From Desulfurococcales archaeon (lineage in GTDB: Archaea > Thermoproteota > Thermoprotei_A > Sulfolobales > Acidilobaceae): 32,641 bases of DNA. Every line of letters begins with the position of its first letter. Within the stretch, counting starts at the first letter, position 1. The DNA is taken from positions 1 through 32,641 of the forward strand of contig WAOS01000024.1 in the NCBI GenBank assembly GCA_015521185.1, read 5' to 3'. Of this stretch, positions 29,956-32,641 are shown piece by piece. A program made the translations under genes and the position numbers. The notes below the pieces were generated by a model. It was not told the origin of the DNA. It was given only the letters and a program-made list of their open reading frames with translations, and did not search any database.

Positions 29956-30552
29956 CTAGGAGCTCGGTGACGGGGTGGCGGCTGACCGAGCCCCACAGAT
30001 GTCCTCCTCCAGGAGCCTCCTGGTCAGCCTCTCAAGCCTCCCCTTATACACTGCTAGAGCCCTGCACGCCAGCTCGACGTCCCCCGGTTCCGGCTTGAGT
30101 ATTGTCAGCTTATCGCTGGCTGCAACCTCGACGTGGAAGCCGCCGGGCCTGTACTTCTTGTAGCAGCTCCTGTTGAAACCGCTCTGATCTGCTATCGAGG
30201 CTATCCTCTGCGCCGTATCGAGGGTGAGCGCCGCGAAGTGTAGTATGGGCGGCTGGAGGCTGAGCCACCTCACAGCCCCGGGGCTAGGCTCCCCGCGGAC
30301 CGCCTTTAGTAGGGGCTCGCAATCGCTCGGGTCGTGTGTCTGGGCCAGTATCCTAGCTCCTCTCTTATCGAATATGCTTGGCCCCTCTATTACGGCTAGC
30401 CTCCCACTGCAGCTGCTGGTTGTGAAAGCGCAGTGGTGCTTCTCGTTGAATTCTAGGAGAAATCCTAGGATGTCCCTGTCGACGAGGCCCTTCCTAGCGT
30501 GTTCGCGGAGGCGCTCCACAGCAATGCGCCTAGCGGTTAGCCAGTTCTTCAA
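29956..30552 (-). CDS. taw3: tRNA(Phe) wybutosine-synthesising methyltransferase Taw3/TYW3
   Basis: A 198-residue protein of the TYW3 family, which N-methylates the tricyclic wyosine precursor at position 37 of tRNA-Phe. Diagnostic motifs: AFTTSSCSGRLAVIEGP (42-58), then HDP, WLSLQPPILHFAA (95-107, the family W-x-x-x-x-P-x-LH segment) and GFHVEVAASDKL. The chain is close to typical length; a Ser/Pro tail follows the domain. It starts at TTG 30552, whose TTGA overlaps the TGA stop of the PPC-domain gene, so translation is coupled. It is third in a guaB-DUF296-taw3 operon. No other wyosine genes are visible nearby. Confidence 0.9.
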   Translation of the reverse strand: MKNWLTARRIAVERLREHARKGLVDRDILGFLLEFNEKHHCAFTTSSCSGRLAVIEGPSIFDKRGARILAQTHDPSDCEPLLKAVRGEPSPGAVRWLSLQPPILHFAALTLDTAQRIASIADQSGFNRSCYKKYRPGGFHVEVAASDKLTILKPEPGDVELACRALAVYKGRLERLTRRLLEEDICGARSAATPSPSS

Positions 30553-30998
30553 GACCTAGTGCCCCACCGGTGAGCTAGGAGCCTCCGGGCCTCCTCTCCG
30601 GCGCCCACGAGCTCTATGACGGTGAGCTCGAGGAATGGCCTCACCCTCCCATCTACTAGGTGCCCGGCGTACACCTTGTCTGGCGACTTGGCTAGCGTCG
30701 CGTGGAGATGCGTGTAGTAGGACCCGTCGGGGCCCCTGACGCTGTTCCCTATTAGGCTTACGACCTCCAGGACTCTCGCGGGCTCCGCCTCAACATCAGT
30801 CACATAATACTTGTTCTCGTCCGGGCTGAAAACTCCTAGGCGGGCCCATGCCATACCGCCTATGCCCTTTATCACGGCGAACTCGATCCCGTTGTCGGCC
30901 AGGAACTCCTCTATGGCCCTGTGGGGGCTGGCCTCCTCTAGGATCTTGACGAAGAATATGCGGCCGGTGGCCCCATGAACCATCTCGTACTCGGGCAT
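30549..30998 (-). CDS. PPC/DUF296-domain protein
   Basis: A 149-residue single-domain protein of the plant-and-prokaryote-conserved (PPC, DUF296) family. Visible are the GRIFFVKILEEAS strand, GIEFAVIKGIGGMAWARLGVF, the YYTHLHATLAKS block with the paired histidines that bind a metal in structures of the family, then GHLVDGRVRPFLELTVIEL. In plants the domain is attached to AT-hooks; prokaryotic single-domain members are of uncertain function and often form trimers. ATG 30998 has GGTGATGG upstream, 37 bases after the guaB stop. Coupled to taw3 by a 4-base overlap. Confidence 0.87.
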   Translation of the reverse strand: MPEYEMVHGATGRIFFVKILEEASPHRAIEEFLADNGIEFAVIKGIGGMAWARLGVFSPDENKYYVTDVEAEPARVLEVVSLIGNSVRGPDGSYYTHLHATLAKSPDKVYAGHLVDGRVRPFLELTVIELVGAGEEARRLLAHRWGTRS

Positions 30999-31035
30999 TT
31001 CCCATCACCGGGCTACTATCCGGTCCGGCCGGAGC

Positions 31036-32315
31036 CTACTTGAGTATTATGTCGTGGGGGCTAACCTCCTGGTAGCCGAGGGGGGTTATCTTCGCTAGCC
31101 TCCCCTTCTCCCACGCCTCGGGTATGCTCCCGGCCCCAGCGTAGCCAAGCGCTGCCTGGAGACCGTAGAACATGTGTGCAACTACTCTCACAGCGCTTCC
31201 TCGTAGGGGACTAAGCCTTCTACGCCCTCCTCGAGCTTCTTGCTGGGCCTACTGTACCTGTCGCTAGCGTGCCTCCTCTCCATCGCCCCCCTGCTAGCCA
31301 TTCCCCGGTAGGTCTTGAACACGCCCTTCTCCAGCCTGACGAACCTGCTAGCAGCTTCCAGCGTCCCCGCGAGGAGCCGCCCGGCCATCACAGCACTAGC
31401 TCCAGCGATGATCGCCTTAGCAGCATCGCCGGGACCGCGGATGCCCCCGTCAGCGATTATAGGTATTCCACCGTGAAGTCCAGCGCTCTCGAGGGCCAGC
31501 CTAGCGTTTATCGTGGCGGTCAGAGTGGGCATGCTCGCGCCGGCGACTATGCCGGTGCTGCATATGCTACCGCTACTTATGCCCACGCGGAGGCCGGAGA
31601 GCCTGTCGTCCAGTATTGAGAGGAGGTCAACCACGGCCTCCCCCGTTCCTATGTTGCCCGCAATTATCTCGGCGCCCACCCGGTCCGCCACTCGCTTCAG
31701 AGCTCTCATCGCGTTTGTGTTATGTAGGTGGGCGACGTCTACCACTAGGAAGTCGGCTCCCGCCTTCTCCAGCAGGACCGCCCTATCAACGTCGAAAGGG
31801 CTTATGGCAGCGCCTACGAGGAGCCTGCCCTCCTCGTCCAGGCTGGGCTTTACGCCCGACGCCAGCAGGTCGTATAGTAGCTCTGCCTTGACGCCGAGCA
31901 CCCTATAGTCGGCGCCCGCGGGGAGGACGACGAGCTCTGGCCTCCCATCACTGCCGAGGACAACGCTTGGCAAACCCTTGGCGGCCGCCTGCCGGGCTTC
32001 CTCGAGGCTCTCAGCCGCAGGGACCTCGGCCGACGGGCTCGGGTCGGCCTCTTTAACCCTGCGGACCATAGCGGCCTGCTCCTCCTTACTCATGTTTCTA
32101 TGGATGACGCCGACCGCACCGATCCTAGCCAGAAGTGTCGCTAGGCGGTCCTCCGTCACGGTATCCATAGGACTGCTCAGGAGTGGAACACTAATCCTGT
32201 GCCTCCTGGTGATGCTTGTCTCGAGGTTGACCTCGCCGGGCTCCCTCTCGGCTCTGCCGGGAACAATTATCACGTCCCTGAAGGTTAACACTTCAGCCTC
32301 CACGCGTATCCCCAT
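31036..32315 (-). pseudogene. guaB: IMP dehydrogenase GuaB with degenerate CBS region, frameshifted near the C-terminus
   Basis: IMP to XMP with NAD+, the first committed step to GMP. The frame from ATG 32315 gives 375 residues, stopping at 31188 after GLVPYEEAL. In the adjacent frame the missing end follows at once (VRVVAHMFYGLQAALGYAGA, then PHDIILK) to a stop at 31036. One added base near 31191 gives 426 residues and the correct spacing from VPY to GYAGA. Catalytic Cys252 (GSICST), the Asp289 loop IIADGGIRG, the flap YRGMASRGAM and the Arg-Tyr dyad (353-354) identify IMPDH rather than GMP reductase. Between residues 90 and 160 a shrunken segment replaces the usual 120-residue CBS pair. It may be a sequence error or real damage. 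Promoter at 32341-32350. Confidence 0.85.
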
Positions 32316-32340
32316 GGGACATCGGCTCGGAGGGGCGAAG

Positions 32341-32350
32341 ATAAAAATAG
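32341..32350 (-). promoter_or_regulatory. A/T run acting as guaB TATA box and possibly as terminator of the upstream gene
   Basis: On the minus strand CTATTTTTAT lies about 30 bases before ATG 32315 and directly after the stop of the KaiC-like gene (32356). It suits a TATA element for guaB with a leader of only a few bases. The five T's could also terminate the upstream transcript. Confidence 0.5.
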
Positions 32351-32355
32351 GGGGT

Positions 32356-32641
32356 TTACTCCACGGTCACCACTCTGCCCAGCCTAACTATCTTGTTCGG
32401 ATAGACTATGATTCCTCTATCGGTTATCTCGAAGAGGTGCCTCTTCATGCTGTGCTTTGTGCCTCGCATCTTCCAGACTATTAGGCTCCTGATTAGCTCG
32501 CCGTTTATCTCGTCGAGGTCAAGCCTTATGATCCCGTCGGCAGCGTGCTCGACTCCGGGCCCGCCGAAGCCCCTGTCGGTCACGCTAACCTGGCTGACTA
32601 GTATGCTCGTGGTCCCAAGTCCGCTCAGCACCCTCTTGAGA
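32356..32641 (-). CDS. C-terminal part of a KaiC/RadA-like RecA-superfamily ATPase (5' end outside window)
   Basis: The frame is open to the window edge (about 94 residues) and clearly starts outside. The visible part reads like the end of a KaiC-type domain: ILVSQV, then [40 protein letters not shown] and a closing beta hairpin, PNKIVRLG. The pattern VEHxADGxIxL...xGxxxRxLxVxKMRGTxH is the diagnostic C-terminal block of archaeal KaiC-like ATPases, where Lys and Arg of KMRG contact the neighbouring subunit's nucleotide. The Walker motifs are not in the window. Function in archaea is mostly unknown. It is upstream of guaB on the same strand. Confidence 0.85.
   Translation of the reverse strand, partial: LKRVLSGLGTTSILVSQVSVTDRGFGGPGVEHAADGIIRLDLDEINGELIRSLIVWKMRGTKHSMKRHLFEITDRGIIVYPNKIVRLGRVVTVE

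Noticed and set aside
31188-32315. Product as GMP reductase because of its short length
   Set aside because: The flap YRGMASRGAM and Arg-Tyr dyad are of IMPDH type, and the missing C-terminus is present in the next frame.
1-32641. CRISPR arrays, insertion sequences or integrated element boundaries
   Set aside because: No regularly spaced repeats, transposase or integrase genes, or tRNA-associated direct repeats were seen; the Tn5 end at 25-43 is a library adapter.

Overview
The window looks like the end of a contig from a hyperthermophilic crenarchaeon, probably Desulfurococcales/Pyrodictiaceae-like. The grounds are GC-rich, AGG/ATA/CTA-rich coding sequence, TATA-type promoters, frequent TTG/GTG starts and very tight packing. 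Marker genes agree: wybutosine enzyme Taw3, a Bat-type HTH regulator, the degenerate B-family polymerase Dpo2/PolB2, and an isocitrate dehydrogenase of the Aeropyrum type. The first 43 bases are not genomic: they carry a Nextera transposon adapter. The genus cannot be fixed from the sequence alone. No tRNA, rRNA, CRISPR array or insertion sequence was seen. No gene-free stretch exceeds 300 bases; the longest is about 250 bases (846-1094).

Layout. 44-4646: a truncated iron-dependent alcohol dehydrogenase, a phytoene-desaturase-like FAD enzyme, and a quinol-type nitric oxide reductase (norZ). 4800-8513: a Bat-like regulator divergent from norZ across a region with operator-like repeats, then moeA, a phosphoribosyltransferase and an MFS transporter. 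8593-10609: a secreted chymotrypsin-fold (S1-type) serine protease followed 13 bases later by a signal-peptide protein with a C-terminal membrane anchor. 10642-13662: a RadA paralogue without Walker motifs overlapping a small helical protein, divergent from a Dpo2-type polymerase with a broken motif C. 13632-19587: an S9 peptidase split by a one-base frameshift, a TrkA-C membrane protein, several small or unknown proteins, a PHP phosphoesterase, a DUF123 GIY-YIG-like protein and a PfkB kinase. 19681-25869: a site-2 protease with PDZ domain, a two-TM ectodomain protein, icd, an MscS channel, a DAO-type flavoenzyme and a 7-TM protein. 26015-32641: a duplicated Cys-module protein, a Wzx-type flippase, a second intact S9 peptidase, taw3, a PPC/DUF296 protein, guaB (frameshifted near its 3' end) and the C-terminus of a KaiC-like ATPase.

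How the parts fit. norZ plus its divergent regulator looks like an NO-detoxifying or respiratory unit. moeA would supply Mo/W cofactor, but no nitrate or nitrite reductase is visible here. The RadA-like/small/Dpo2 cluster is the best candidate for an under-described system: a pairing of a probably dead recombinase with a probably crippled polymerase, reminiscent of the bacterial ImuA/ImuB mutasome logic. The S1 protease and its anchored neighbour are a second candidate, as a cell-surface proteolysis pair.

Two cautions. Two genes (the first S9 peptidase and guaB) are each broken by the apparent loss of a single G/C, and both are restored to family length by adding one base. Together with the retained adapter this points to residual sequence or assembly errors. 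Six of seven convergent gene pairs overlap at their 3' ends, so some C-termini are encoded antisense to a neighbour.
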